Shown: positions 17,277 through 25,771 of the stretch, piece by piece
Layout of the letters: each line of letters begins with the position of its first letter
Position numbering within the stretch: position 1 is the stretch's first letter
Source: Mycolicibacterium fortuitum subsp. fortuitum
GTDB taxonomy: Bacteria; Actinomycetota; Actinomycetes; Mycobacteriales; Mycobacteriaceae
Direction: 5' to 3'
Assembly (NCBI RefSeq): GCF_022179545.1
Contig: NZ_AP025518.1
Span: 1,736,001 to 1,800,000, forward strand
Length of the DNA stretch: 64,000 nucleotides
Translations under genes and position numbers: made by a program
Notes under the pieces: generated by a model
What the model saw: only the letters and a program-made list of their open reading frames with translations
Databases searched by the model: none
What the model was told of the DNA's origin: nothing

Positions 17277-18146
17277 ATGCCACTCAATCCGGACGCCATT
17301 GGCCAGACAACCGATCCGATTCCGTTCGAATGGACCGACCGCGACACCCTGCTGTATGCCATCGGTGTCGGTGCGGGCACCGCCGACCTCGCCTTCACCA
17401 CCGAGAACAGCCACGAGGTCGAGCAGCAGGTGCTGCCGACGTATGCGGTGATCGCCTGCTCGGCGTTCCCGGCCGCTCTGAAGATCGGCACGTTCAACTT
17501 CAGCATGCTGCTGCACGGCTCTCAGGAGATCCGCCTGCACCGACCGTTGCCTCCCGCCGGAAAACTGACCGTGGTCTCCGAGGTCGCCGACATCCAGGAC
17601 AAGGGTGAGGGCAAGAACGCGGTGGTCATGCTCAAGGGCACCGGCACCGATCCGGCCACCGGCGAGGTGGTCGCGGAAACCCTTACCACCGTGGTGATTC
17701 GGGGTGAAGGCGGATTCGGCGGCCAGCCCGGGAAGCGCCCGGAGGCACCGCAGATTCCCGACCGTGCACCGGACGCCCAGGTGGCGTTGCCCACCCGCGA
17801 GGACCAGGCGCTGATCTATCGCCTCTCGGGGGACCGTAACCCGCTGCACAGCGATCCCTGGTTCGCGAAGAATCTCGCCGGGTTCCCGAAGCCGATCCTG
17901 CACGGTCTGTGCACCTACGGTGTGGCCGGGCGCGCCCTGGTCGCCGAACTGGGCGGCGGTGACGCCACGAAGGTTCATGCGGTGGCCGCGCGGTTCAGTT
18001 CGCCGGTGTTTCCCGGCGAGACGCTGACGACGTCCATCTGGCGCACCGAACCGGGGCGGGCGGTGTTCCGCACCGAGGCGGCCGGGCCCGACGGGGCTGA
18101 CGCCCGGCTCGTGCTGGAGGACGGTGTCGCCGAGTATTCGGACTGA
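17277..18146 (+). CDS. htdY: 3-hydroxyacyl-thioester dehydratase (MaoC/hydratase 2 family)
   Basis: (R)-specific 3-hydroxyacyl-thioester dehydratase, orthologous in size and context to Rv3389c HtdY; acts on acyl-CoA or acyl-ACP in lipid metabolism. The 289-residue double hot-dog protein has a non-catalytic N-terminal half and a C-terminal half with the hydratase-2 motif: YRLSGDRNPLHSDP (catalytic Asp and His), then GFPKPILHGLCTYG. The ATG at 17277 was chosen over a very long upstream open frame because the conserved protein begins here and a -10 box lies directly before it. Divergent from acrA1. Confidence 0.87.
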   Translation: MPLNPDAIGQTTDPIPFEWTDRDTLLYAIGVGAGTADLAFTTENSHEVEQQVLPTYAVIACSAFPAALKIGTFNFSMLLHGSQEIRLHRPLPPAGKLTVVSEVADIQDKGEGKNAVVMLKGTGTDPATGEVVAETLTTVVIRGEGGFGGQPGKRPEAPQIPDRAPDAQVALPTREDQALIYRLSGDRNPLHSDPWFAKNLAGFPKPILHGLCTYGVAGRALVAELGGGDATKVHAVAARFSSPVFPGETLTTSIWRTEPGRAVFRTEAAGPDGADARLVLEDGVAEYSD

Positions 18147-18252
18147 TCGGGTAGTCGCGGAAATTTCTTAGAAGCGGTCGCGCGCCAGGTGGTGGGTTGA
18201 CAGGATCGAACCACTACGCGCGCACGGCGCGGTGCGGGATGGGTGGTGGCAG

Positions 18253-19149
18253 GTGCAGGTAAACCTGGTCGTTGGATATCTGGCCACCCCCGGTGGCGCC
18301 GATGCGCTGGCCTTGGCGGTTCGGTTTGCCCGAACGCTGGTGGCCGAGGTCCACATCTGCATCGTGCTACCACCCGACAACGCGCCTCCGGGCACCGTCC
18401 CCAAGGGCGGTTACGAGGAAGTGCTGGCCGAGCAGGCACAGGGTTGGCTGGACGACGCCCTGGCTCTGGTGCCCGACGACGTTGTGGCGCACACACATCT
18501 GAGTTTCGACGAGTCGTTCACCGACGGCCTGATCCGCGAAGCGTTGCGACTGCAGGCCATCGCGATCGTGGTCGGCGGCTCCGGCGGGGGACTGGTCGGC
18601 AGCTACTCGCTGGGGTCGGTGGTCAACGAGCTGTTGCATTCCTCGCCGGTTCCGGTCGCGGTGGCCCCGCGCGGAACCCGCGATTCCAAGGTCGAGCGGG
18701 TGCATGAGATCACTTGTGCCATCGGTCAACGTCAGGGTTCGGACCTGTTGCTCGCCACCGCTGTTCGGGCCAGCCGCGTCGCGGGCGTTCCGCTGCGGTT
18801 GGTGTCGCTCGTCGCGCTCGACCCGACCTTCGGCTCGCTGCGCGGCGACAGCGAGGCGGTGCGAGCCCACGCGCTTGCACATGCCGAACGCACCTTGGAG
18901 GCCGCCAAAAATGAACTGCCCGCCGATTTTCCGGTGACCTCCACCATCGTCAACGGCCCCAGCGTCGAGGCCGCTGTCGAACAGCTGGGGTGGGACGACG
19001 GCGACATCATCATGGTCGGATCCAGCCGGCTGAGCGCACCGCGCCGGATCTTCCTCGGTTCCACTGCGGCCAAGATGTTGCGCGTGCTGGATGTCCCCAT
19101 GGTGGTTGTGCCCCGGGATGAACTCAAAGACGGCGAGGATCACTCATGA
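18253..19149 (+). CDS. universal stress protein with two UspA domains
   Basis: About 298 residues with two tandem Usp folds: residues 1 to about 140 start with VNLVVGYLATPGG and include an ATP-type loop VVGGSGGGLVGSYSLGSV, and the second, about 150-295, has MVGSSRLSAPRRIFLGSTAAKML. Both G-2x-G-9x-G(S/T)-type loops suggest ATP binding. In-frame GTG codons at 18232 and 18253 are both possible; I prefer 18253 because the domain begins directly after it. Its TGA overlaps the ATG of the following permease (ATGA), so the stress protein may regulate that transporter, a pairing known from other bacteria. Confidence 0.85.
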   Translation: MQVNLVVGYLATPGGADALALAVRFARTLVAEVHICIVLPPDNAPPGTVPKGGYEEVLAEQAQGWLDDALALVPDDVVAHTHLSFDESFTDGLIREALRLQAIAIVVGGSGGGLVGSYSLGSVVNELLHSSPVPVAVAPRGTRDSKVERVHEITCAIGQRQGSDLLLATAVRASRVAGVPLRLVSLVALDPTFGSLRGDSEAVRAHALAHAERTLEAAKNELPADFPVTSTIVNGPSVEAAVEQLGWDDGDIIMVGSSRLSAPRRIFLGSTAAKMLRVLDVPMVVVPRDELKDGEDHS

Positions 19150-20702
19150 CGGAGTCGGCATCGGAATCCACGTCGCATCAGAAGCTCGAGGCTGCAGAGC
19201 ATTCTGCGGGCCTGGTCTCCAAGGGGCTGGCGCCGGGCAAGGTCGGCACGTTCTCCGGTGCGATCCTCGGCATCTCATGTGTGGCACCCGGTTATACGCT
19301 GACCGCGAGCATCGGGTTGATCGTCGCCGCAGTCGGACTCAAGATGCCTGCGATCTTCATCGCCGGGTTCATCCCGATGTTCCTGACCGCCTACGCCTAC
19401 CGTGAACTGAACTCGCGCGCACCCGACTGCGGGGCGTCGTTCACCTGGTCCACCAAGGCATTTGGTCCATATGTCGGCTGGATGTGCGGGTGGGGCATGG
19501 TGATGGCCTCGATCATCGTGCTGTCCAACCTCGCGGCCATCGCGGTGGAATACTTCTATCTGTTCATCGCCAGGATCACCAACCATCCACCGATCGCCGA
19601 CTTGGCCGGCAACAAGGCCGTCAACATCCTCACGACGTTGGTGTTCCTCGCCATCGCCACGGCCATCGCCAGTCGCGGGATCACCACCAGCGAACGGGTG
19701 CAGTACGTGATGGTCGGATTCCAGATGGTGGTACTGCTGGCGTTCGCGGTGATGGCCTTCGTGCACGTGAGTCGCGGCGACGCACCGGCAGGGCTGTCCT
19801 TCGACCTGGACTGGTTCGATCCGTTCACCGGGCTGACCTTCGGCGTGTTCGCGGTCGGCCTGACCGGATCGATCTTCGCATTCTGGGGGTGGGACACCTG
19901 CCTGACGCTGGGGGAGGAGTCCAAGGACCCGCAGAAGGTTCCGGGCCGGGCCGGGCTGCTGTGCGTCCTGTCGATCCTGGCCACCTACCTACTGGTGGCG
20001 GTCTCGGTGATGATGTACGCCGGCATCGGGCAAGAAGGCCTGGGCCTGGGGAACAAGGACCACCAGGACAATGTGTTCGCCGCACTGGCCGATCCGGTGC
20101 TGGGCAATTGGGCCGGGCCGCTGCTGTTCCTGGCGATCCTGGCCTCGTCTGTGGCCAGCTTGCAGACCACATTCCTGCCTGCCGCCCGGGCGATGCTGGC
20201 CATGGGTGCCTACAAGGCGTTCCCGCCGCGCTTCGCCGAAGTCAGCCCGCGCTACCTGGTGCCCGGTTTCGCGACGGTCACCGCCGGCGTGGTTACCGGC
20301 GTGTTCTATACCGTGGTGAACCTGCTGTCCGAGAGCGCCTTGCTGGATACCATTGCCGCCCTTGGCATCATGATCTGCTGGTACTACGGCATCACGGCAT
20401 TCGCATGTGTCTGGTACTTCCGCCGCGAGCTGTTCACCAGCGTCCACAACACGGTGTTCAAATTCCTGTTCCCGCTGCTCGGCGGGATCATGCTGGCCCT
20501 GGTGTTCGTGATCGCGATCAAGGAGAGCATGAACCCGGAGAACGGCAGCGGCGCCGCGATCGGCGGGATCGGCCTGGTGTTCTTCATGGGCTTCGGCATC
20601 CTGCTGCTCGGGGCCGTGCTCATGTTCGTCTGGCGATCGGTCAACCCGGTGTTCTTCCAGGGCGAGACGCTGCGGCACGACACACCGTCGCTCGTCGAGT
20701 AG
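19146..20702 (+). CDS. APC superfamily amino acid permease
   Basis: 518-residue integral membrane transporter of the amino acid/polyamine/organocation superfamily, with about 12-14 predicted transmembrane helices from residue 35 to 505. The first helix carries the unwound family motif (GAILGISCVAPGYTL), and the fifth region has GITTSERVQY. Substrate cannot be read; proton-coupled amino acid or amine uptake is typical. It is translationally coupled (ATGA) to the Usp gene upstream. It converges with an exported-protein gene 16 nt downstream, with no clear hairpin between them. Confidence 0.85.
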   Translation: MTESASESTSHQKLEAAEHSAGLVSKGLAPGKVGTFSGAILGISCVAPGYTLTASIGLIVAAVGLKMPAIFIAGFIPMFLTAYAYRELNSRAPDCGASFTWSTKAFGPYVGWMCGWGMVMASIIVLSNLAAIAVEYFYLFIARITNHPPIADLAGNKAVNILTTLVFLAIATAIASRGITTSERVQYVMVGFQMVVLLAFAVMAFVHVSRGDAPAGLSFDLDWFDPFTGLTFGVFAVGLTGSIFAFWGWDTCLTLGEESKDPQKVPGRAGLLCVLSILATYLLVAVSVMMYAGIGQEGLGLGNKDHQDNVFAALADPVLGNWAGPLLFLAILASSVASLQTTFLPAARAMLAMGAYKAFPPRFAEVSPRYLVPGFATVTAGVVTGVFYTVVNLLSESALLDTIAALGIMICWYYGITAFACVWYFRRELFTSVHNTVFKFLFPLLGGIMLALVFVIAIKESMNPENGSGAAIGGIGLVFFMGFGILLLGAVLMFVWRSVNPVFFQGETLRHDTPSLVE

Positions 20703-20718
20703 CTCCCGGTGCGGACGT

Positions 20719-21705
20719 CTAGCCGGCGGCGTTGCCGATGCCGGACTTGCCGGGATTGTGCGCGACGTGGAGCGGGTCGAGCAGATCCCACACCGTGGCC
20801 ACCGCGGTGTCCTTGAGTTGGGCGCCCTGGGGCTCCAGGTTGATCACGTCGGCGACGAGGTCGTAGCCGTAGTAGATGAACGATCCCGGCGGCGTGGTCT
20901 TGATCAACTCGTTGATGATCGTCTGGCGGGCGTCGAGGGCTTCCGGCCCACTTCCGACAGCAGGGGCCAGGTTCGTCACGATCTTGCCGATCGGAATGAC
21001 GGCGTTGACCCACGGAATCATCTGGCTGCCCCGATAGATCTGCTCGGTGGCCTCGCGCACGAGCGGGTCGAACTCGTTGGGCGACGCCTCCATCAGTGCA
21101 TTCCGCAGGTTCATGATGGCGTCAGGGATGTCGGTCGGCTCCGGATCGTCGGGCCGGAACGGATTGGGGTTCCATGCCTGACTGCCGTCAGTGGTGTCGG
21201 CCTGGGTCTGCGCCGCGGCGAGCTTCGGCGCCGCAACGGTCTTGCTCTCCGGCTGTGTCACTGAGTCCGGTTCGGGAGCCGCCGCCTGCTTCGGCGTGAA
21301 CAGACCCTTGAGCTTGGTGACCTGTTCGGCCTCGAACTCCTCGGCGCTGGGCTTGGGCTTGGGTTTGGCGGCTACCGGCTTGGCGGCCTTGGCGGCGTCG
21401 GTGACCTTGGCGGCCGTTTTCTCGATCTTGCCGGTCTGCTTCTCGAGGTTGTCTCTGACGGCATCCTTGACCTTGGACAGAGGCCTGGGGCGTTGGACCT
21501 CGCCGGCCTTGACCCCGTTGGTCTTGGCCGCACTGCGCTTGGGCCCGGCCTTGGTGTGCTGTGAGGTGCTGCTCGTCGACCCCTTGGCCGCGCCGTCGGT
21601 CGAATCGGCGTGGGCGGTGCCTTGGCCGGCCACGGCAATCGCCGCCCCTACTCCCGCCGCTACCGCGACACCACCGATGTAGCCGACGTACTTCGTTGAG
21701 GCCAT
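20719..21705 (-). CDS. exported Ala/Lys/Pro-rich protein of unknown function
   Basis: 328 residues. A signal peptide (about 1-30) ends at the likely cleavage site GTAHA/DS. The next 170 residues are low in complexity, rich in Lys, Ala, Pro and Thr (AAKAAKPVAAKPKPKPS), a typical cell-wall-interacting linker. A folded C-terminal part of about 130 residues contains IPDAIMNLRNALMEASPNEFDP and ends in LDPLHVAHNPGKSGIGNAAG. The ATG at 21705 is preceded by AAAGGAC and starts the signal peptide; the upstream open frame is not signal-like. It is divergent from dnaE2, so the LexA box at 21820 lies in their shared 142-nt spacer. No family recognised. Confidence 0.75.
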   Translation of the reverse strand: MASTKYVGYIGGVAVAAGVGAAIAVAGQGTAHADSTDGAAKGSTSSTSQHTKAGPKRSAAKTNGVKAGEVQRPRPLSKVKDAVRDNLEKQTGKIEKTAAKVTDAAKAAKPVAAKPKPKPSAEEFEAEQVTKLKGLFTPKQAAAPEPDSVTQPESKTVAAPKLAAAQTQADTTDGSQAWNPNPFRPDDPEPTDIPDAIMNLRNALMEASPNEFDPLVREATEQIYRGSQMIPWVNAVIPIGKIVTNLAPAVGSGPEALDARQTIINELIKTTPPGSFIYYGYDLVADVINLEPQGAQLKDTAVATVWDLLDPLHVAHNPGKSGIGNAAG

Positions 21706-21819
21706 GCCCGTCCTTTCACAGCAGATCCCCAGCCCACGGGCATCGTAGAAGGCGGCGGCGTGATCGGCATCACGAGGTGGCCGGTCCAGTCGCTGCGGAT
21801 GGGCCACCCCGACCGAATA

Positions 21820-21835
21820 TAGAACGCATGTTCGA
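21820..21835. promoter_or_regulatory. LexA binding site (SOS box) of dnaE2
   Basis: TAGAACGCATGTTCGA differs from the mycobacterial SOS box at one arm position. It ends 12 nt before the dnaE2 GTG and directly abuts the -10 TACACT, so LexA would cover the promoter. Confidence 0.88.
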
Positions 21836-21841
21836 TACACT
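21836..21841 (+). promoter_or_regulatory. -10 element of dnaE2, predicted leaderless
   Basis: TACACT ends 6 nt before the GTG at 21848, so the predicted transcript start is the start codon itself. No Shine-Dalgarno sequence is present. The LexA box would occupy the region just upstream of the -10. Confidence 0.5.
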
Positions 21842-21847
21842 GGTCGG

Positions 21848-24800
21848 GTGGGTTGGCACAACGGGCCGCCGAGCTGGTCGGAAATGGAGCGGGTGCTTAC
21901 CGGCAAGCCGCGCCGTTCCGGCCTGCCGTTGGAGCCCGTCGGTGACGGCGGGGACAGTCCGGCCTGGTCGCGTAAACGCGGGAGCTATCAGCCGCCCGAG
22001 GTTTCCCGCACGCCCGGCTCGGTGCCGTATGCCGAGCTGCATGCGCACAGCGCCTACAGCTTCCTCGATGGTGCGAGCACGCCGGAAGAGTTGGTCGAGG
22101 AGGCGGCCCGGCTGAATCTGCGGGCGATCGCGCTGACCGACCACGACGGGCTCTACGGCGTGGTCCGGTTCGCCGAGGCGGCTCGGGAGTTGGATGTGGC
22201 CACGGTGTTCGGTGCCGAGCTGTCGCTGGGGAACGTTCCCCGCACCGAAGACCCCGACCCGCCCGGTCCCCATCTGCTGGTGCTGGCCCGCGGGCCGGAA
22301 GGCTACCGACGGTTGTCCCGCGAGATCGCCAAGGCACACCTGGCCGGTGGGGAGAAGGGTAAACCTCGTTATGACTTCGACGGGCTCACCGAGGCCGCCG
22401 GCGGGCACTGGCATATCCTCACCGGTTGCCGTAAAGGGCATGTCCGTCAAGCACTCTCGGAAGATGGTCCGGAAGCGGCAGCTGCTGCACTGGCCGACCT
22501 GGTGGACCGCTTCGGGGCCGGGCGGGTCAGCGTCGAGCTCACCCATCACGGCCATCCGTGTGACGATGAACGCAATGCCGCCCTGGCCGGTCTGGCGCGG
22601 CGGTTCGGTCTGCCGCTGGTGGCCACCACCGGGGCGCACTTCGCCGCCCCTGACCGAGGCCGGTTGGCCATGGCGATGGCGGCGATCCGGGCCCGCAACT
22701 CGATGGACACCGCGGCTGGATGGTTGGCGCCGCTCGGCGGGTCCCATCTGCGCTCGGGAGAGGAGATGGCCTGGCTGTTCGGCACCGAGATCGTATCGGC
22801 CGCAGCCGATCTGGGAGAGCAGTGTGCTTTCGGCCTGGCACTCATCGCCCCGCAGCTGCCACCATTCGACGTTCCGGCCGGGCATACCGAAGACAGTTGG
22901 CTGCGGCATCTGGTCATGGCGGGAGCGGCCGAGCGGTACGGCCCGGTCTGCGACGCCGAGAAGGCCTATGCGCAGATAGAACACGAACTGCGGATCATCG
23001 AGCAGCTGAAGTTCCCGGGTTACTTCTTGGTGGTGCACGACATCACCCGGTTCTGCCGCGACAACGACATCCTGTGCCAGGGTAGGGGTTCGGCGGCCAA
23101 CTCGGCGGTCTGCTATGCGCTCAAGGTCACCAACGTCGACCCGATCGCCAACGAGCTGCTGTTCGAGCGGTTCCTCTCCCCGGCGCGCGACGGGCCTCCC
23201 GACATCGACATCGATATCGAATCCGACCTGCGCGAGAACGTCATTCAGTACGTCTACGAGCGTTACGGCCGGGACTACGCCGCTCAGGTCGCCAACGTCA
23301 TCACCTATCGCGGGCGCAGTGCGGTCCGCGACATGGCCCGGGCGCTGGGTTTCTCCCAGGGGCAGCAGGACGCCTGGAGCAAGCAGCTCAGCCGGTGGAA
23401 CGGTCGCCCGGACTCGCCGGAGGCCGAAGACATCCCGCAGCCGGTGATCGAGCTGGCCACCCAGATCGCCAACCTGCCGCGGCACCTCGGCATCCATTCG
23501 GGCGGCATGGTGATCTGCGACCGCCCGATCGCCGACGTGTGTCCGGTGGAGTGGGCCCGTATGGCCAACCGCAGTGTGTTGCAGTGGGACAAGGATGACT
23601 GTGCGGCAATAGGTTTGGTGAAGTTCGATCTACTCGGCCTCGGCATGCTCTCGGCGCTGCACTATGCCATCGATCTGCTGGCCGAGCACAAGGGCATCAC
23701 CGTGGACCTGGCCAAGCTGGACTTGTCCGAACCGGCGGTCTACGAGATGCTGCAGAAAGCGGACTCGGTCGGGGTGTTCCAGGTGGAGTCGCGTGCGCAG
23801 ATGGCCACCCTGCCGCGGCTCAAGCCACGCGAGTTCTACGACCTGGTGGTCGAGGTGGCGCTGATCCGTCCCGGCCCGATCCAGGGCGGCTCCGTGCACC
23901 CCTACATCAAGCGGCGCAACGGGTTGGAGAAGGTCACCTACGACCATCCCTCGATGGAAGCGGCGCTGAAAAAGACCCTCGGGGTGCCGCTGTTCCAGGA
24001 ACAGCTCATGCAATTGGCGGTCGACTGTGCGGGTTTCACCCCAGCCGAGGCCGATCAGTTGCGCCGGGCCATGGGTTCCAAACGTTCCACCGAGAAGATG
24101 CGACGGCTCCGCAGCCGGTTCTACGACGGTATGCGTGAGCTTCACGGCATCACCGGCGAGGTGGCCGAGCGGATCTACGAGAAGCTGGAGGCGTTCGCGA
24201 ATTTCGGTTTCCCGGAGAGTCATTCGCTGAGCTTCGCGTCACTGGTGTTCTATTCGTCGTGGTTCAAGCTGCACCACCCGGCGGCGTTCTGCGCGGCGCT
24301 GCTGCGGGCCCAGCCGATGGGCTTCTATTCCCCGCAGTCCCTGGTCGCCGACGCGCGGCGGCACGGGGTGACGGTGCACGGCCCTGATGTCAACGCGTCC
24401 CTGGCGTACGCGACGCTGGAGAACGCCGGTATGGATGTGCGACTGGGGCTGGGCAGTGTCCGCCATATCGGTGACGAGCTGGCCCAGCGGTTGGTCGACG
24501 AACGAAATGCCGATGGGCCGTTCACCACCTTGATCGATCTGACCAACCGGGTGCAGCTGTCGGTGCCGCAGACCGAGGCGCTGGCCACCGCCGGTGCGCT
24601 GGGATGTTTCGGGATCAGCCGGCGCGAGGCGCTGTGGGCAGCGGGTGCGGCGGCCACTCAGCGCCCGGACCGGCTGCCGGGAGTCGGCTCTTCCTCGCAC
24701 GTGCCGCCGCTGCCGGGGATGAGTGCTCTGGAGCTGTCGGCTGCCGACGTGTGGGCCACCGGCATCTCGCCGGACAGCTATCCCACCCAGTATCTGCGCG

Positions 24801-25132
24801 CCGACCTCGACGCCCTCGGTGTGATCCCCGCAGACAAGTTGCTGGATGTCGCCGACGGCACCCGAATCCTGGTCGCCGGCGCGGTAACTCACCGGCAGCG
24901 TCCCGCCACCGCGCAGGGGGTGACGTTCATGAACCTTGAAGACGAGACCGGGATGGTCAACGTGCTGTGCGCGCCCGGGGTCTGGGCGCGCTATCGCAAA
25001 CTGGCGCAGACGGCGCCGGCCCTGGTGGTCCGCGGCATCGTGCAGAACGCCAGCGGCGCCGTCACCGTGATCGCCGACCGGATGGGGCCGGTCGAGCTGA
25101 GGGTCGGCTCCCGCTCGCGTGACTTCCGATGA
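21848..25132 (+). CDS. dnaE2: error-prone DNA polymerase III alpha subunit DnaE2
   Basis: Catalytic polymerase of the SOS mutasome, responsible for damage-induced mutagenesis with ImuA' and ImuB. 1094 residues: PHP domain from about residue 60 (AELHAHSAYSFLDGAS, with ALTDHDG) to about 280, and a polymerase core with the catalytic aspartates in PDIDIDIESDLRE near 452-458. The tandem helix-hairpin-helix region lies around 800-900, followed by an OB-fold domain (GVTFMNLEDETGMVNV). The GTG at 21848 gives a normal N-terminus and coincides with the predicted transcript start. It stands about 8 kb from imuA'-imuB, each with its own LexA box. Confidence 0.96.
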   Translation: MGWHNGPPSWSEMERVLTGKPRRSGLPLEPVGDGGDSPAWSRKRGSYQPPEVSRTPGSVPYAELHAHSAYSFLDGASTPEELVEEAARLNLRAIALTDHDGLYGVVRFAEAARELDVATVFGAELSLGNVPRTEDPDPPGPHLLVLARGPEGYRRLSREIAKAHLAGGEKGKPRYDFDGLTEAAGGHWHILTGCRKGHVRQALSEDGPEAAAAALADLVDRFGAGRVSVELTHHGHPCDDERNAALAGLARRFGLPLVATTGAHFAAPDRGRLAMAMAAIRARNSMDTAAGWLAPLGGSHLRSGEEMAWLFGTEIVSAAADLGEQCAFGLALIAPQLPPFDVPAGHTEDSWLRHLVMAGAAERYGPVCDAEKAYAQIEHELRIIEQLKFPGYFLVVHDITRFCRDNDILCQGRGSAANSAVCYALKVTNVDPIANELLFERFLSPARDGPPDIDIDIESDLRENVIQYVYERYGRDYAAQVANVITYRGRSAVRDMARALGFSQGQQDAWSKQLSRWNGRPDSPEAEDIPQPVIELATQIANLPRHLGIHSGGMVICDRPIADVCPVEWARMANRSVLQWDKDDCAAIGLVKFDLLGLGMLSALHYAIDLLAEHKGITVDLAKLDLSEPAVYEMLQKADSVGVFQVESRAQMATLPRLKPREFYDLVVEVALIRPGPIQGGSVHPYIKRRNGLEKVTYDHPSMEAALKKTLGVPLFQEQLMQLAVDCAGFTPAEADQLRRAMGSKRSTEKMRRLRSRFYDGMRELHGITGEVAERIYEKLEAFANFGFPESHSLSFASLVFYSSWFKLHHPAAFCAALLRAQPMGFYSPQSLVADARRHGVTVHGPDVNASLAYATLENAGMDVRLGLGSVRHIGDELAQRLVDERNADGPFTTLIDLTNRVQLSVPQTEALATAGALGCFGISRREALWAAGAAATQRPDRLPGVGSSSHVPPLPGMSALELSAADVWATGISPDSYPTQYLRADLDALGVIPADKLLDVADGTRILVAGAVTHRQRPATAQGVTFMNLEDETGMVNVLCAPGVWARYRKLAQTAPALVVRGIVQNASGAVTVIADRMGPVELRVGSRSRDFR

Positions 25133-25191
25133 CCCGTGTGAGTTAGGTAACCCTTACTGCAACGGACACGCTGGTGATATGGTCAAAGTGC

Positions 25192-25560
25192 TCAATCCCA
25201 CAACACGGCTTCGGCACGTCGCCGCTGGTGTGGATCCAACTGGTCCTGCGCCAGATGACACACCAGGGGGCCGAGTAGACCGGACGCTTCCACCGCCACG
25301 GGTTCGCTCCAGTCCAGTGGGCACCGACCGGGCGGGATGTAAACGCTGAGCATCGTGGTAGGGCCGGACACTGCCACCGAATGTGCCACGCCAGACGGAA
25401 TCCACAGGGCCCGTTGGGAAGGCAGCACCCAAGTGCGTTGGCCTGCGCTCATGACCAGTACACCTTGGCGGGCCATCGCCAGCTGGTGATGATCATGGAA
25501 ATGGCTTGCGAAGGACTGCTGCGAAGTCAGGTCAAGAGCGAGACCTGTTGCGGTGCTGCT
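25192..25560 (-). pseudogene. remnant of an AraC-family regulator (cupin part only)
   Basis: Reading the minus strand gives the N-terminal sensor half of an AraC regulator: HFHDHHQLAMARQGVLVM, then QRALWIPSGVAHSV, then a short helix ending AEAVLWD and a stop. The HTH domain that should follow is absent, and sequence after the stop does not resemble it. Upstream of the only ATG (25476) the coding resemblance continues in frame without a plausible start codon. I therefore read it as a gene cut at both ends. The gap 25133-25191 holds nothing recognisable. Confidence 0.6.
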
Positions 25561-25575
25561 GGGTTGTCTAGAGAT

Positions 25576-25746
25576 CAGGGATATACGGTCGTCGTGAGCC
25601 GGGTGGGCGATACGCCCCCGGATCGCTGTGTGGTCGTGTCGGTCCGCGTCGGGCAGACCTATTCACACACCGACCACGGTGTGCCGGGCGGCGATCGCAC
25701 CACCACGGTCACGAACAAAACCGTCTATGTCGACGTCAAGTGTTGA
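25576..25746 (+). pseudogene. 3' remnant of a small exported-type protein
   Basis: An open stretch encodes a Cys-containing segment, PPDRCVVVSVRVGQTYSH, and ends TNKTVYVDVKC before TGA. It looks like the C-terminal end of a mycobacterial secreted protein, but there is no start codon, ribosome binding site or signal peptide in front. It abuts the AraC remnant on the other strand. Family not recognised; it could also be chance coding. Confidence 0.35.
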
Positions 25747-25771
25747 CGGTCGACCGGTTCCGCAAGCTGGT

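Noticed and set aside
14937..18146. Very long plus-strand open frame of over 1000 codons
   Set aside because: The part before 17277 is antisense to acrA1 and iunH, rich in His, Arg and Gln as expected of GC-driven shadow frames; only the htdY portion from 17277 is homologous to known proteins.
18197..18220. TTGACA as a -35 element of the universal stress protein gene
   Set aside because: No acceptable -10 at 16-19 nt spacing.
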